A stretch of DNA of 64,000 bases from Imbricaverruca yamaguchii (GCA_034440575.1 JAOTOL010001614.1:1690001-1754000), one strand, 5' to 3'. Positions 47,137 to 58,609 are shown, numbered from the stretch's first letter. The notes: generated from the letters alone by a model not told the origin. Made by a program: numbers and translations.

Positions 47137-47264
47137 CGACCATTGGATCAGGTTACCCGGTCAAAACATCCCGCCAGCCGGCGCGTCGCGGCAGCTGGCT
47201 GGGGTTTCCCGTGCCGCCCGTGCCAGCCACCGCGCCGTACCGCGACCCGCCGAGATACAATTGA
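47137..47264 (+). CDS. Candidate terminal exon
   Basis: Plus strand: acceptor with a strong pyrimidine tract (ttcttttttttttggcgcag), then two bases and 41 codons (TIGSGYPVKTSRQPARRGSW, LGFPVPPVPATAPYRDPPRY, N) and TGA. GC3-rich, Pro-rich, unlike its surroundings. No upstream partner exon is identified and the family is unknown. The minus-strand frame here is a shadow of the pyrimidine tract. Confidence 0.35.
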
Positions 47265-47809
47265 TCGTTACCGATGTTTAGGGCAGCTAGGGGCAGCTGA
47301 AACTTATTGTGCATATAGTCAGAGGATCGCTGATTTCATTGGTATTGGTCTCTATTTGTGCGCTGTTGTGTGTTCTTTTGTTAACGTTATTCGCACTTGG
47401 ATGTACTAAGCAATTTAACGACTATGACAATGACTTCTTTTAAAAATACAAATATCATATTGTGAATCGCTCTATGCGCTTTTGAATTGCCCAACGCATT
47501 GCGTATGCTCTCCGCTATTACTTCGTGTCTCACTTGTCCAGGTTTTTAGAATGCATATTGCTTTTACCAGTCATCAAACTACGACAATATTTGTGCACAT
47601 GTGCATTGCTTTTATTTCCACACGTAATGTTGTCCATGTTCATGGACTCGTTGCTATATAAAATTATGTGAAAAATGTCATAAAAACTGTGACCTGGTGT
47701 GCGTAAAGCATTTGCTGATGTATCGGCGCCACGAAAATGGCTCTACAAAATAGCCGAGAAATGCATTTCTGACCAATATTTTCATTGAGTTGTCACACTG
47801 TGCAGCGGT
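47265..47809. other. No recognised gene
   Basis: 0.5 kb, AT-rich, nothing identifiable. Confidence 0.5.
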
Positions 47810-48225
47810 TCGGTCAGCAAGCAGGGTGGTGGTGGTACCAGCGGCCCGGTCAGCTGTCACGGTGGTGGTGGTACCAGCGGCCCGGTCAGCTGACACGGTG
47901 GTGGTGGTACCAGCGGCCCGGTCAGCTGTCACGGTGGTGGTGGTACCAGCGGCCCGGTCAGCTGACACGGTGTTTGGTGGTACCAGCGGCCCGGTCAGCT
48001 GACACGGTAATGGTACCAGCGACCCGGTAGCTGACACGATGGTGGGTGGTACCAGCGGCCCGGTCGCTGACACGGTAGTGGTACCAGCGGCCCGGTCAGC
48101 TGTCACGGTGGTGGTGGTACCAGCGGCCCGGTCAGCTGACACGGTGTTTGGTGGTACCAGCGGCCCGGTCAGCTGTCACGGTGGTGGTGGTACCAGCGGC
48201 CCGGTCAGCTGTCACGGTGGTGGCA
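47810..48225. repeat. 33-bp minisatellite, array 2 (same unit as 43975-44890)
   Basis: About 12 units of cggtcagctgtcacggtggt followed by ggtggtaccagcggccc, alternating tgtcacgg and tgacacgg. The unit and orientation match array 1, 3 kb to the left. Units are more homogeneous than in array 1. Confidence 0.96.
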
Positions 48226-48298
48226 GCCAGCATCGCCGACTGGTACCGTGGATTGTTCATCGGCAGAATTTCTACCGGAAACGACGGGCAACCGGCAG

Positions 48299-48387
48299 AC
48301 TTCCCGCCACACACCGGGTGGGATCGTGCGCTACAACGCGCTACCACTCGTGGTCGCTGACCCACACACGCTGGCTGAGGTCGATGG
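48299..48387 (+). CDS. Candidate exon next to array 2
   Basis: Plus strand: acceptor CAACCGGCAG, then TSRHTPGGIVRYNALPLVVA, DPHTLAEVD plus two bases, then GTAACG donor. The other two frames are also open, so frame choice rests on composition. It lies 75 bp past the array. No family is recognised. Confidence 0.28.
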
Positions 48388-50789
48388 GTAACGTGATAAT
48401 TCGGCCGCGGCAATCAGGCACTGAGGTCTGCCGAGTGAACAGGAATCGTCTTGACACTGGACTCAAGGAGTTTGAGATTCCTGTGAATTTGACGAATCTC
48501 TAGCGTCTTGCCTCCGGTGTAATTGGTACGGCATGATTTGGATGTAAGATTATAGGTATTGTGTTGGTTGAAATATACACCTGACTGTACAACACAAGCA
48601 CATGATTAATAACGAGTAGAAATGACTTTCTTAATTTTGTTAAAAGGAATGCCACCAAGGTCGGATACTTGGGATCTCTTCCTAGCCGCCACGTTCGTGT
48701 ATAGTTTTTCTTCTGTATATGTATATAGCATCAGTGTGGAAGTTATGGTGGTACTCAATTGTTCTACACGCTGTAATTGCCGGCACCCAGTGTTGGCTGT
48801 CGGGATTGTTTTTATAATGTGTACTGGATTAGCACGTCTATGCAGAATAATTCATTATCTTTGTTTAATAGCGCTTGTTAATGTTTGGTAAGCTTGTCGC
48901 AGACGGAAGGCCGTTTTAAGCAGTGCATTTCAGGGCACAGTGGACGCATGTCCAACTGCATTGTCCTTGCGTCGTGCAGGGCACTCGCCAGCTCCGTTCA
49001 AGCATCAAGTCATATCAGTCCCTTTACAATGTACACTTGTGGCGAATTTCATCACGCAGCAACCGCCCTCTTCGATAATACACCGTGGAACAACGGACGA
49101 GGGCGGTGTTTAACTTTGACCCCAGCGACCTTTCAAATGTAAAGAAACGGGTTTTGTTGCAACAGGAGGTTGCGACTATTTAATTGTTCCCAACATCCCA
49201 GGATCCCCCGGCCTAAAAGTGTTATCCCAATCGATGCGGTAAAACATTTCATCATCGTTAAGATCAAAGCATATCATGCAATGCTTCTTGTATCGTTGCG
49301 CACGGTGGACGAACAGAAGCAGTGTTGTCTCACGTGGTTTGTACTGGCTTCTCAGTGGTGACAAACGTTTCCTGAAAAATGCAATGTCGCATTGAACAAT
49401 GTAAGTAATAACGACGACAAAATGTTGATGCAAACAATAATTTTGGAACTCGTGAGCCTTCAACTTCAACACGTTTACCGGCAATCCTAAGTATTATGGG
49501 ATCACGTAGAAGAAACAAATCGATAGAGGAGCTAAGGAATTGCACCAGATGCAAATCCGCAAGCTCGTAACGGAAATATCTTCACATTGGTGCTTACAGA
49601 ACAAAACGTCCGTCACGTCCGCAACTTATTCTTTGACGATGACGCCTATATCCTTGAGAATCGACGACCCAGTTAGAGTTAGCAGCTTTTCGCCGACACT
49701 AGCCATTTTCATGACGTCGCGTCGTCCCTGGTTATCATTGGCGTAGTTTGCCATTGGAGGAACAAGTCAGCTTTCAATCATGCAAGCAAGTTTCAATCAT
49801 GATCAGGCAGCGAATCGAGACGTCGCGAACGCACGTCGAAGCATTATTGTGGACCCAAGAAGCAACTGGAAGTGCCATCCTTGTGCTGAGGATTTATGCC
49901 TGAGTTATGGTAAACTCGACGTGCAATGACATTCAAATAGCTTCGTGTGTGCTGATCAGTGGCACAGCCAGGATTTCCTTGGGGGTGCCGATAGAAGAAA
50001 AAAAGCAGATGGAAAGATGAACTTCGGTGCGCGAATCGCCCAAAGTCTTCATTTCAAGTGGTGAAAATCTAAATTTTGTGGGGGCTTCACATGTCACACT
50101 TGTCATTCCTAAGGGATGGGCGCCCTCTTGGCTGCACCTCTAGAGATAGAACATTAATGCGGACCTTTCACTTCCGGTTGTAGACCATGCAACAGTTATT
50201 GGTGGATACAGAAGCACGCTGCTCTAAGCCAGCACTAAGTACATCAACGCGTGAAAGGCGCGCTGTAGCATCAAATCAAGGGTAGCATGAAATCATTCGA
50301 CTGAAAACGACATAACAAGGTGTTCATGTCTATGGAACCATTTTGTATGTTTTATGCGCAGGCTGCAACCATCTAGCGCCGCGACATATTCTAAAATAAC
50401 GCACGATACTGTCCATGAAGCAACGTTGTTGTCCCCGCTAGGGGTGTCACAGTGATATATTTCGCACTAGCGTTCAGCACTCCAGCAAGAAACCCAGAAT
50501 CAGGGGTGTTGTTTTGCTTACGTCGGGGGGGGGGGGATCAGCTCAATTTTGCCCATCCAATAGTGACTCCCCCCAAAATATTAAATTAAAAAAACATTTA
50601 GTCTAAAACCACTTGGTCTTGCTTGCTTAGATTTGGAGAATATCTTGAACTTGGCCTCTTCTTATGTGATGATGGTTTTAGATAAACGAACTTTAAAACG
50701 GTGCGTTAGGTAGAATTACCAGGCAGCTGCACTCGATAAGAGCTAAATATTGTCATTTTTCACCGTCAAGAAAAAAACACCCCGGTAGC
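48388..50789. other. No recognised gene
   Basis: 2.4 kb. cagtggcacagccaggattt, then gggggtgcc at 49960-49990 resembles a hAT-type terminal repeat, but no partner end was found. Poly-G at 50526. No coding evidence. Confidence 0.45.
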
Positions 50790-50829
50790 CCAGTTGCCGA
50801 CCCGGTAGCTCAGTTGCCGACCCGGTAGC
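50790..50829. repeat. Triplicated SINE 5' end
   Basis: Three 22-bp copies of cccggtagctcagttgccga precede the full SINE head (caggtagctcagatggttag). This is a local tandem expansion of the tRNA box A region. Confidence 0.85.
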
Positions 50830-51172
50830 TCAGTTGCCGACCAGGTAGCTCAGATGGTTAGAGCGCTGGCTTGCTCTAGTTTCCCCTGTCCTAGCAACGC
50901 AGAGTTCGAGTCGCTTCGCGCGCTCGCGTTTAGCCCCTGGCTGGGAGGGTCAGTTGGCAGCTGTCCCGATAAGGCTGGGGACGAGCTACCGGGCCGTGTC
51001 GGTGCATCGACGGCACGTTGAACTTCCGCTCAAAATTCTGCCGTTGGACTTTAATTCATGTATCGGGTGGTGGGGCCAGGGCTCACGCAACAAGCTCTGC
51101 TTACCAATAGGACCCTGGTTCATAAAGCCACCCCAACAAGAACTCCGATTAACTTTTCTTTTTTCTTTTTAA
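50830..51172 (+). mobile_element. tRNA-derived SINE, family B
   Basis: ggtagctcagatggttagag (box A), gcagagttcgagtcgc (box B), gttggcagctgtcccgataa, ggggacgagctaccgggccg, gggtggtggggccagggctc, ttggttcataaagcc-like end and a T-rich/A-rich 3' tail. It matches 22157-21838 throughout. Confidence 0.9.
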
Positions 51173-51339
51173 AGTACATATTTGTATATAAAAAGCCAAT
51201 GTGACCTGAAATCGATTAAAATGTTACGTATAAGGACTCCACGTTTTGTATCGAATGTTCGAACGCAGTCAGTTCCACTGTTCAAGTCTGTTCAATGCAT
51301 GCTGGTATGACCAGCATGCTGTATGGTGTATGCAGCATG

Positions 51340-51731
51340 GTGTAATGCTCTATATGAATAGCTTATTCAGTTCTCAAAAAGTAGCAGTTGGGGACAAAAA
51401 TGTGTCTGTGGAGTCCATTTGGCTTGATGTCACTGTGGGAAAAGGCAACAGCAATACTCTGAGGATAGGAGCTTTCTACCGATCAGGAACCCTGCCACAT
51501 TCTCAGCAACTGGAGCTTGACAATGTGATTTGTGAGGAAATCAGTAGAAACTTTAAGGGGAAGTGCCTTATTCTTGGTGACTTTAATCTAAAAGGTTATG
51601 AAAATGCTGGTGTTGGCTCCCATCATGCAAAATATTTAGGAAATTCCTTGAAGAGGACCTGTTCTTACACTAGTTTGTATCGGAACCCACCAGGCATGGT
51701 TCATTCTTGGACCTTGTATTCTCGGATTTAA
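51340..51731 (+). pseudogene. LINE endonuclease remnant (exonuclease/endonuclease/phosphatase fold)
   Basis: Frame contains GAFYRSGTLPHS and LILGDFNLKGYENAG; GDFN is the hallmark of APE-type LINE endonucleases. The N-terminal third, with the first catalytic Glu, is missing. The frame shifts near 51710, and the SDHN box appears in the next frame (KSDHNIVRF). Confidence 0.88.
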
Positions 51732-52837
51732 GTGACTTCGTTCAAGACTTGACTGTAGGCGAAACTCTGGGAAAAAGTGACCATAACATAGTTAGATTCA
51801 AGGCACATGTAGGGAAAATTATCAAGGATAATTTGGTAAAGGTTCCAAATTTCAACAGAGCAGACTTTGACTGCATGAGAGCGGCTTTAAGTGCCATCAG
51901 ATGGGAAGAAGAATTCTCCAATTTAAATGCCTGTGAAATGTGGGAAAGGTTCAAATCTTACTTGAAGGAAACTCAGATTAGACATGTCCCCCAAAAGCAA
52001 AGACACAAAGGAAGGGTAGGAAAGCCAGCATGGCTAACACCAGACGTGATAAAAGCAATTAAGGCTAAGAAAACTGCATTTAGAATTTTTAAAGAAGCCT
52101 CAAATGTCGTTAATCTAAAGGCGTATCGAAAAGCTAGAGACACTGTGAAGCAAAAAACCAGAGCAGCAAAGCGAGCAAAAGAACTGGATTTAGCTAGAAA
52201 CTGTAATGGGGACAGTAAAACGTTCTTTAGTTTCTACAAGCTGAGTAAGGTTTCTAGCACAATTGGTCCACTGGAAGTAAACGGGACTACATTGGGTGAG
52301 GATAGTGAGATGGTTGAGGAGCTGAGCAAGCAGTTCAAATCAGTGTTTACATTGGAAGATATGACCAATCTGCCGACCGTACACTATAGTTCAGTGACAT
52401 GGGATCTGACAAATGATGTTGACTTCATTGATAGTGATGTTGTTTACAATCATATCAGGAAAATAAAGCCAAATAAGGCAGCAGGACCTGATGAAATTTA
52501 TGCTAGGGTGTTGCGGGAAACTGAAAAGGAACTGGCTTTTCCACTTAGTATAATATTTTGTAGATCAGTTTCACATAATGAAATTCCAACCGATTGGAAA
52601 AGGGCAAATGTAGTTCCTATTTTCAAGAAAGTAGAAAGAGGGAAAGTTGAAAACTATAGGCCAATAAGTCTCACATCCCTAGTCTGCAAGGTACTGGAAT
52701 CAATTATCAAGGATAGAATAGTTAGTTATCTGGAAGGTAGCAGATTGATTCAAGATACTCAACATGGGTTTAGAAAGGGACGATCGTGTCTCACAAACCT
52801 CTTGGACTTTTTTGAACTTCGCCACAGAACAATTTGA
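51707..52837 (+). pseudogene. LINE reverse transcriptase, N-terminal half
   Basis: 376-codon frame: SDHNIVRF (endonuclease end), connector with QKQRHKGRVGKPAWLTP, then RT motifs IRKIKPNKAAGPDEI, WKRANVVPIFKK, NYRPISLTSLVCKVLE and HGFRKGRSCLTNLLDFF. It ends by frameshift at 52837 just before the LDFSKAFD box. Confidence 0.92.
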
Positions 52838-53354
52838 TCAGGGAAATCAGGTTGATGTAGCTTATCTTGACTTTAGTAAGGCCTTTGACTAGGTACCCCA
52901 TAAACGGTTAATGATACAGCTTCAGACCCATGGTATTGCAAGTAGCATCTTAGAATGGATAGAGATGTGGCTTTCAGGTAGACAGCAAAGAGTGATGTTA
53001 AATGGTACAAAGTCGTCGTGGCAAAATGTTCTTAGTGGAGTCCCCCAGGGTTCAGTACTGGGGCCACTACTGTTCATTGTATTTGTAAATAACATTGAAA
53101 GTGGCCTAAGCAGTAAAGCTTTGAAATTTGTGTATGGATTTTTTTTTTTTGATTTGAAGGTCTTTAGGGCAATAACAGGTCAAGATGAGCATATCTCGCT
53201 GCAAAAATACTTAGACGAAATTGTGAAGTGGTCCGAAGAATGGCAAATGAAGTTTAATTTTGATAAGTGGAAATTCATGCATGTAGGTAAGCAGCATATG
53301 GAGGCTGCATGGGTGGCCAAGTGCTATCAGCGACTCAACAGGAGAAGGATTTAG
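52838..53354 (+). pseudogene. LINE reverse transcriptase, catalytic half (dead)
   Basis: VDVAYLDFSKAFD is followed by an in-frame TAG (52890-52892), then VPHKRLMIQL, SGVPQGSVLGPLLFIVF. The FADD/YADD box is replaced by a T-run (53139-53150) that also disturbs the frame. The fragment at 36005-37030 shows the expected FADD here. Confidence 0.92.
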
Positions 53355-53403
53355 ATGTGGGGCATCAGAACAGACCAAGGAAGCCAGGAAGAAGGCACTG
53401 AGA

Positions 53404-53871
53404 ATGCTCGGGGCAATAAATAGGAATGTATCATACAGAAGTGAGAAAGTCATGAGGAAGCTTTACTGTACATATGTCAGGCCACATTTGGAATACTGCA
53501 TCCAAGCTTGGTCTCCTAGCTATGGAAAAGATTGTTGGCTTTTAGAGAGAGTACAAAAGAGGGCTACAAAAATGGTTAATGGCAGAAACAACCTGGCATA
53601 TGAGGAAAGATTGAAGAAATTGAATATGATTTCACTTAGATATAGAAGGCTGAGAGGAGATCTCATCGAGGTCTTTAAATTTGTCCATGGTCTGGAAAGG
53701 GGATATTTTGGGGAAATGTTTGAACTGAACAGAAATGATGCAATTAGAGGTCATAAATTCAAAATTAAAGTTAACCACAGCAGAACAAGGTTAAGGCAGA
53801 CATTCTTCACCAACAGGGTAGTGAACACTGGAACCAGCTGCCAGAAAACGTTGTCAGTAGCAGCACATTGA
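53404..53871 (+). pseudogene. LINE ORF2 C-terminal segment
   Basis: RNVSYRSEKVMRKLYCTYVR, HLEYCIQAWSPSYGKD and LERVQKRATKMV are typical of the region downstream of the RT domain in CR1/L2-like elements. It ends near the stop at 53869, followed by the 3' UTR. Confidence 0.9.
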
Positions 53872-54043
53872 ACATCTTTAAAAAGAGCATAGACAATCAT
53901 TATAAGAATAAAGGGCTTGCTTTTCAGTATTACAGGGAGGGCTGATTGACAGATTTGGTGGGCGACTGGTTCAGTTTACAGAGTGCAACCAAGAACTTGT
54001 GGCTCATAGTTGCACTAATCTTTTATGTCTTTATGTCTTTATG

Positions 54044-54547
54044 ACCGAATCCATGATTCCCTTACCTGGGGTGTTTCTGTATGCTTTGACTACAAATATT
54101 AATTTGAATAATATATGGACAGTTCGCCATCACGGATGTGCATGGATTTTCCTAAAACGTTGGGTAGGTGTACAAGCTTCATGCTAGCGCTGCTCGTTTC
54201 CCAGTAGGTGTTTTAAAAAAAATAATGGGATTGGTGTACCACTTCAATAACCGGGAGTGTTATAATTCCGTATTTCGCTCGAACTACAGTTTATTTCTTT
54301 GGCGCGAGGTAGTTCGAGCTGAACTTGGTTAACCTGAGCGCTTTTTAGCATAAAAGGTTAGATAAAAAGTTGCTGTTGCAGGTCTTTAGTCTGTACGCAT
54401 CTACTGATCAGCGTAAAGTACCTCGCGGAATCTCCATGCGCTTGATAACCAGTGAACAATGGTGTTGTGGTAAATCCAGTGTGACACAGTAAGCATCTAT
54501 AGAGAGTACATGCACCTGGAGTTGTTCTGCGTTTGTTTGTTTTGTTT
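54044..54547. other. No recognised gene
   Basis: 0.5 kb between LINE and SINE. Nothing identifiable. Confidence 0.5.
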
Positions 54548-54720
54548 ATTGGTTGGTTCACGACACACTTTATGCACAGTCACGGCTAATGGCCCCGCCC
54601 ACACTGTTTCGCCGGTGGGCCGCGGGATTGGGAAACGTCCTGAGTGGCACTAGAGTCGAACCCGGGACCTTTGGTACCCATAGCCCGACACCTTAACCAC
54701 TCGGACATTCCCGCCCCGAG
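54548..54720 (-). mobile_element. tRNA-derived SINE, family A
   Basis: Reverse-oriented copy: caccttaaccactcgga (reverse box A), tcgaacccgggacctttggt (reverse box B), cgggattgggaaacgtcctg, cacactgtttcgccggtggg, cacactttatgcacagtcac. It is a close relative of 30332-30510. Confidence 0.87.
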
Positions 54721-55420
54721 TTGTTCTGCGTGGCGAATATCTGTCGCGACGTGGTGGGTGTATGCTGCAGAAAGTACAGGTGGAGTAAGAAAGTAACCCG
54801 TGTTGTGCAGTATGTGTATAGTTTTCTAGGGCATGAGTGAGGCATTGTGTAGTATGCGTGCTTCTTTTTGTGTGGTATGTTTTTGGAATTGGATGACATG
54901 TGCTGTACGATGGGTGTCTGATGTTCGTTTGTAATGTATTCGGTGTCGTGTGGTATGTGACTAGCACACAGTTCACCATTGGTGTTGTGTGCTTGAAGTT
55001 TAATGCAAAGCGTTTTTTTTTGGGGTGGGGGGGGGGGGGCGCTATCATGATATTTTCCTCGGCGTACCTCTCACGTGGCATGATATTGTATAGTGGTATG
55101 GTCGTATGGTGAGCAAATGGTTTGACATTTTAATTGCCTAGAGATGGGAGAGGTAATTCTGTACCCAAATCGTATAGCTTGCGGTTGAATGCCCGTTTCT
55201 GGAAATTACCCACCAATTTATAATAATCAACATCGTTATGGATGCACCACGTGGTGGAGCAGGTTATGGCACAACATCTTCAACAACAGTGTTCAGTGTG
55301 AAACAACAACGTACGATCATTTGTTGTGAACCATTATGGAGGTCCCAATCGGTACTGAACACCCGATTCCTCACCATAAGTATATCTAATTTGTGTTTCT
55401 TTAGAAAAGTGTTTCGTTGT
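54721..55420. other. No recognised gene
   Basis: 0.7 kb including a G-run at 55020-55040. Nothing identifiable. Confidence 0.5.
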
Positions 55421-55428
55421 GGTTTGTG

Positions 55429-56285
55429 CACTGGCGGATCCAAGGGGACTATTCCGGTCATGGTCCCCGAAACGCCTTAAAGGGGCCATCATGTTTTTGG
55501 GCCCCCGAAACCAACATAAGTAACCTAAATTAATATACGGTAACTTTGAAAATAGCGGTCCTGGTGAAGGAATCTCCAATTTTAAAGGTATTTACATAAT
55601 TATTGGAAGACCAATATGGTAGCATAGTAGATTCTCACGCACATCGGAGATTCTATGCTGCTTAAGTTCTGCTTACAGCAAGAGTTGACAAAATCAGCAG
55701 TTTCATTATTCCTTAGTCAGATAGCTTCATGAATTTAGTTTAGCCAGTAACGGGCAAGCAAACCTAGTGGGCCAGATTTCGAAAGCGAAATTTGAACTGG
55801 ATGTTTTGTGCGTGTGTCCAGTTAGGCCCAGTTGAGCAGCATGCTTCCTATGTTGACACTGGCGGATCCAGGGGGGGAATTCCGGCCATGCCCCCCTCGA
55901 ATCGCCTCAAAGGGGGGCCATCGTGTCTTTTGGCCCCCCGAAGCCAACAGAAGTAAACTAAACTAAAATACGGTAGCATCGAAAATAGCGCTCCGTGTGA
56001 AAGAATCTCCGATATTAAAGGTATTTTAATAATTGTTTGGAAGCCCAATATGGTATCATAGTAGATTCTGACACATCGAGGGTTCTATGCTGCTTAAGTT
56101 CTGCTTATAGCAAGAGTTGACAAAATCATCAGTTTCATTATTCCTTTGTCAGATAGTTCCATGCATTTAGTTTAGCCAGTAGTGGGCAAGCAAACCCAGT
56201 GAGCCAGATTTCGAAAGCGAAATTTGAACAGGATGTTTTGTGTGTGTCCAGTTAAGCCCAGTTGGACAGCATGTTTCGTATGTTG
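55429..56285. repeat. 428-bp tandem duplication of the hAT 5' end
   Basis: Both copies begin cactggcggatcca, pass through tcctggtgaaggaatctcc-like sequence, attctatgctgcttaagttc, agagttgacaaaatca and aatttgaactggatgttttg, and end tatgttga. They are about 88% similar by eye. The outer copy's terminus is the one bounded by the 8-bp duplication. Confidence 0.92.
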
Positions 56286-56300
56286 ATGTGGGTCGCTAAG

Positions 56301-56348
56301 ATGAAAAGACAGGCTACGTTGGCTGACTTTTTTTCTCAAGAAGAATAG
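56301..56348 (+). pseudogene. hAT transposase N terminus
   Basis: ATG followed by KRQATLADFFSQEE and TAG. Many hAT proteins of the ZMYM/TTF-like group start with a Lys-Arg-Gln-x-x-Leu-x-x-Phe-Phe motif. An acidic run (EEEED) continues after the stop in the same frame, so the stop is secondary. Confidence 0.65.
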
Positions 56349-56564
56349 GAAGAGGAGGAAGATATTTAGATCCTGATATTTAGATTTAGATATTTAGTAG
56401 ATATTTAGATCCTGAACAAGAGATAACTAGTGGGTTCGCAGGTAAGGGAGATTCTGGTGGTAGGACCGGGCGATCAAACTTTGGGGACTTTATTGCAGTT
56501 TAAGGTAGGTATCTGCCTATCTATGAGATAAGTTTAACACATGTACACTCATGAGTCAGACAAA

Positions 56565-56815
56565 TAGGTTAGGTTTGGTTAGGTTGGGTTAGGCTATGCT
56601 TCTGTTTTAAGTTGGAACAATTATTTATCAAAATAAACAATTTTTGGATTTTTTTTCCAGGAAATTGATCCTTCAAAAATGGGGCAGGCTAGATTGGTTT
56701 GGTGAAGTTTTTAAGTTGAATCTTTTCATGCAAAAGTTGTTTGAAGATTTTCCATTTTTAAGCAATTTGTATTCTTGCATGGAAGGTTAGGCTAGGCTAG
56801 GTTAAGTTAGGCTAC
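56565..56815. repeat. TTAGG-like degenerate motif cluster
   Basis: ggttaggtttggttaggttg, ggttaggctaggctaggtta and related runs; a similar cluster is at 57678-57732. They resemble the arthropod telomere repeat but are short and irregular. Confidence 0.6.
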
Positions 56816-56929
56816 ATTATTTTTTTGCTACTTTGAACATTACTTTTGATGCTATCTTACCCAAATCCAAGCCCCTCCTTTGGTGTTACTGTGCCTCCCA
56901 ACTGAAAAAATAGTATGCACTTCCATCGG

Positions 56930-57625
56930 ATCCATCCCCCAAAACAATTTCCTCCAAAAGTGACGTCACTAGGGTGGCTACATTTCCATAACTTTTCACG
57001 ACTTACATTATGTTTTTGGCTCTGGGGAGTTCATTTTGGGGTATATTTGAAGAACAACAATTATTTGGAATAAAAAAGGACAGCGAAATCGACCAGAGCC
57101 ATAATATTTTTGGCCACCAAAATCATTTTTTTTTATTTCAAAATTTTGAGTTTTCAAGTCTTCTTCAATTTTCCTGTTCTACTCGGTAGAGTAGACTGAT
57201 AGACGTTGGAAGTCAACTTGCTCCAATAAAAATGCTCATTTGAGCTAGAATCTTCGATTTGAACTCTGATGGGCAAATATGCAAAATTTATAGGCAGTCA
57301 AAAACGGGGGAAAAATGAGAGAGAAAAAAAATGTGTCGTACGTTTTGTTGCATCCTTAAAGATAAGCAAACGCTGAAGGTTTCATTAAAATACTTGCATC
57401 CGTTAAAGCGTGACGACTGGTTTAACTTTTTGGAGGTCACCTCACTTGACCTAAATTAACTCGTTGGTCCTAGATGACGTGACTTCAAAAGTTTGACATA
57501 GCATGCCGATTTGATGTGGTAAAAGGTATGCCAAATTTTGCGCGCTTCCCCGCGCCGTTCCTTCACTATCCGCAAAAAAAACATGAGGGGGAGGTGGCGG
57601 TTGAAGACCCCCGGTAAGGCGCGGG
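56930..57625. mobile_element. TTAA-target element fragment inside the hAT element
   Basis: Reverse copy of the element at 35030-35868: right boundary GCGCGGG/TTAA (57626-57629), then a G-run/C-run subterminal hairpin, gcggatag, aaatttggcataccttttac, cgtcacgctttaacggatgc, gtgacgtcacttttgga. The left boundary is unclear; no second TTAA-CCC end is visible. Confidence 0.75.
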
Positions 57626-57959
57626 TTAAGGTATCCACAAAACGAGTTTACACATTTTACCTCCATGAAGCAAGCATATAGGGTTAGGTTTGGTTCAGTT
57701 TGGCTAGATTAGGTGAGGTTAGGTTTTTCTTATTGGTTGAAAAAAAAAACTTTAAGAAGTAAATGTTCCCAATAAATATATTTTTTGCAAGAATAGATTA
57801 GGTTTGATAGGTTTGGTCCATTTTTAGTTGCTTTTTTAGATTAAAACAAAAATCCTTTCAACAAATTCTGACATGGAAGGTTAGGTAGTAAATTCACGCT
57901 TGAAGGCGTTTTGTGAATCCTTAGATCAGGAAGTTACTGTGCAAACGTCAGGCATTTGG

Positions 57960-58098
57960 AAACCCCCCCCAATTCCTTAAAAAAAAATTTTTTTTTTAGA
58001 GAAAAAAAAGGGAAAAAAAAAAAGGAAAAAAAGAAAAAGGAAAAAAAAAAAAAAAATTATTAAAGAAAAGGGGATTAATTGGAAAAAAAAAAAAAAAA

Positions 58099-58150
<52 letters not shown>

Positions 58151-58175
58151 CCAAAAAAGAAAAAAAAAAAAACCC

Positions 58176-58219
<44 letters not shown>

Positions 58220-58240
58220 AAGGTGGGAAAAAAAAATTTT
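57960..58240. repeat. A/T/C homopolymer block, possible sequencing artefact
   Basis: Nearly 280 bp of A runs broken by ggg, cccc and ttttttt blocks. The pattern of pure homopolymers of many sizes is unlike the microsatellites elsewhere and resembles low-quality consensus. Poly-Phe frames across it are artefacts. Confidence 0.8.
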
Positions 58241-58609
58241 TTTTTCTTAGAATATACCTTTCCAATGCAATGTTTATGAATGTGACTGACACCGATTAGG
58301 ACCACCAATTTTCTCTGAAATTGTCTACTTTTGAGTTTGTGGGCAAAGTAACACCAAAAAGAGGCTTTGAGTTTGATAAAAAAACAATGTTTAAAAATAA
58401 ACTAAAAATGCAACAGAACCTAACACGCGCCCTGGAGGGCCTCAGAAAATTACATGCACCGGAGGGGGCGGATTCCGCCCCAATAAGATATCGGTTCCTG
58501 TTACAGCTGGGGTAACGAAATTCACAGGATGGATAGATACTTTAGTGAACTCAATTGTGTCCAAATTTCATGACCTTAGGTCAATATTTTCAAGGTCAAA
58601 TGAGGTAAA

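Larger units (their letters stand above)
51330..54043 (+). mobile_element. CR1/L2-like non-LTR retrotransposon (decayed)
   Basis: 5'-truncated LINE in host-like orientation: partial endonuclease, reverse transcriptase and a C-terminal segment, then a 3' UTR ending gctcatagttgcactaatct and a short tatgtctt repeat tail. At least three frame breaks and one stop make it inactive. Related fragments occur at 18230, 22188 and 36005-37030. Clade assignment (CR1/L2 group) rests on motif style and microsatellite-like tail. Confidence 0.93.

Noticed and set aside
46955..47143. Minus-strand ORF beginning MVAAPKKKELL
   Set aside because: It overlaps the pyrimidine tract of a plus-strand acceptor and another minus frame; the Lys run is the reverse of the T tract.
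49960..49990. hAT-like terminal repeat
   Set aside because: Resembles a known style of terminus, but I found no matching right end or 8-bp duplication.
56565..57732. Telomeric TTAGG tract
   Set aside because: Runs are short, irregular and internal; they look like chance motif clusters or remnants.
57996..58308. Poly-Phe ORFs
   Set aside because: Translation of an A-homopolymer block, possibly a consensus artefact.
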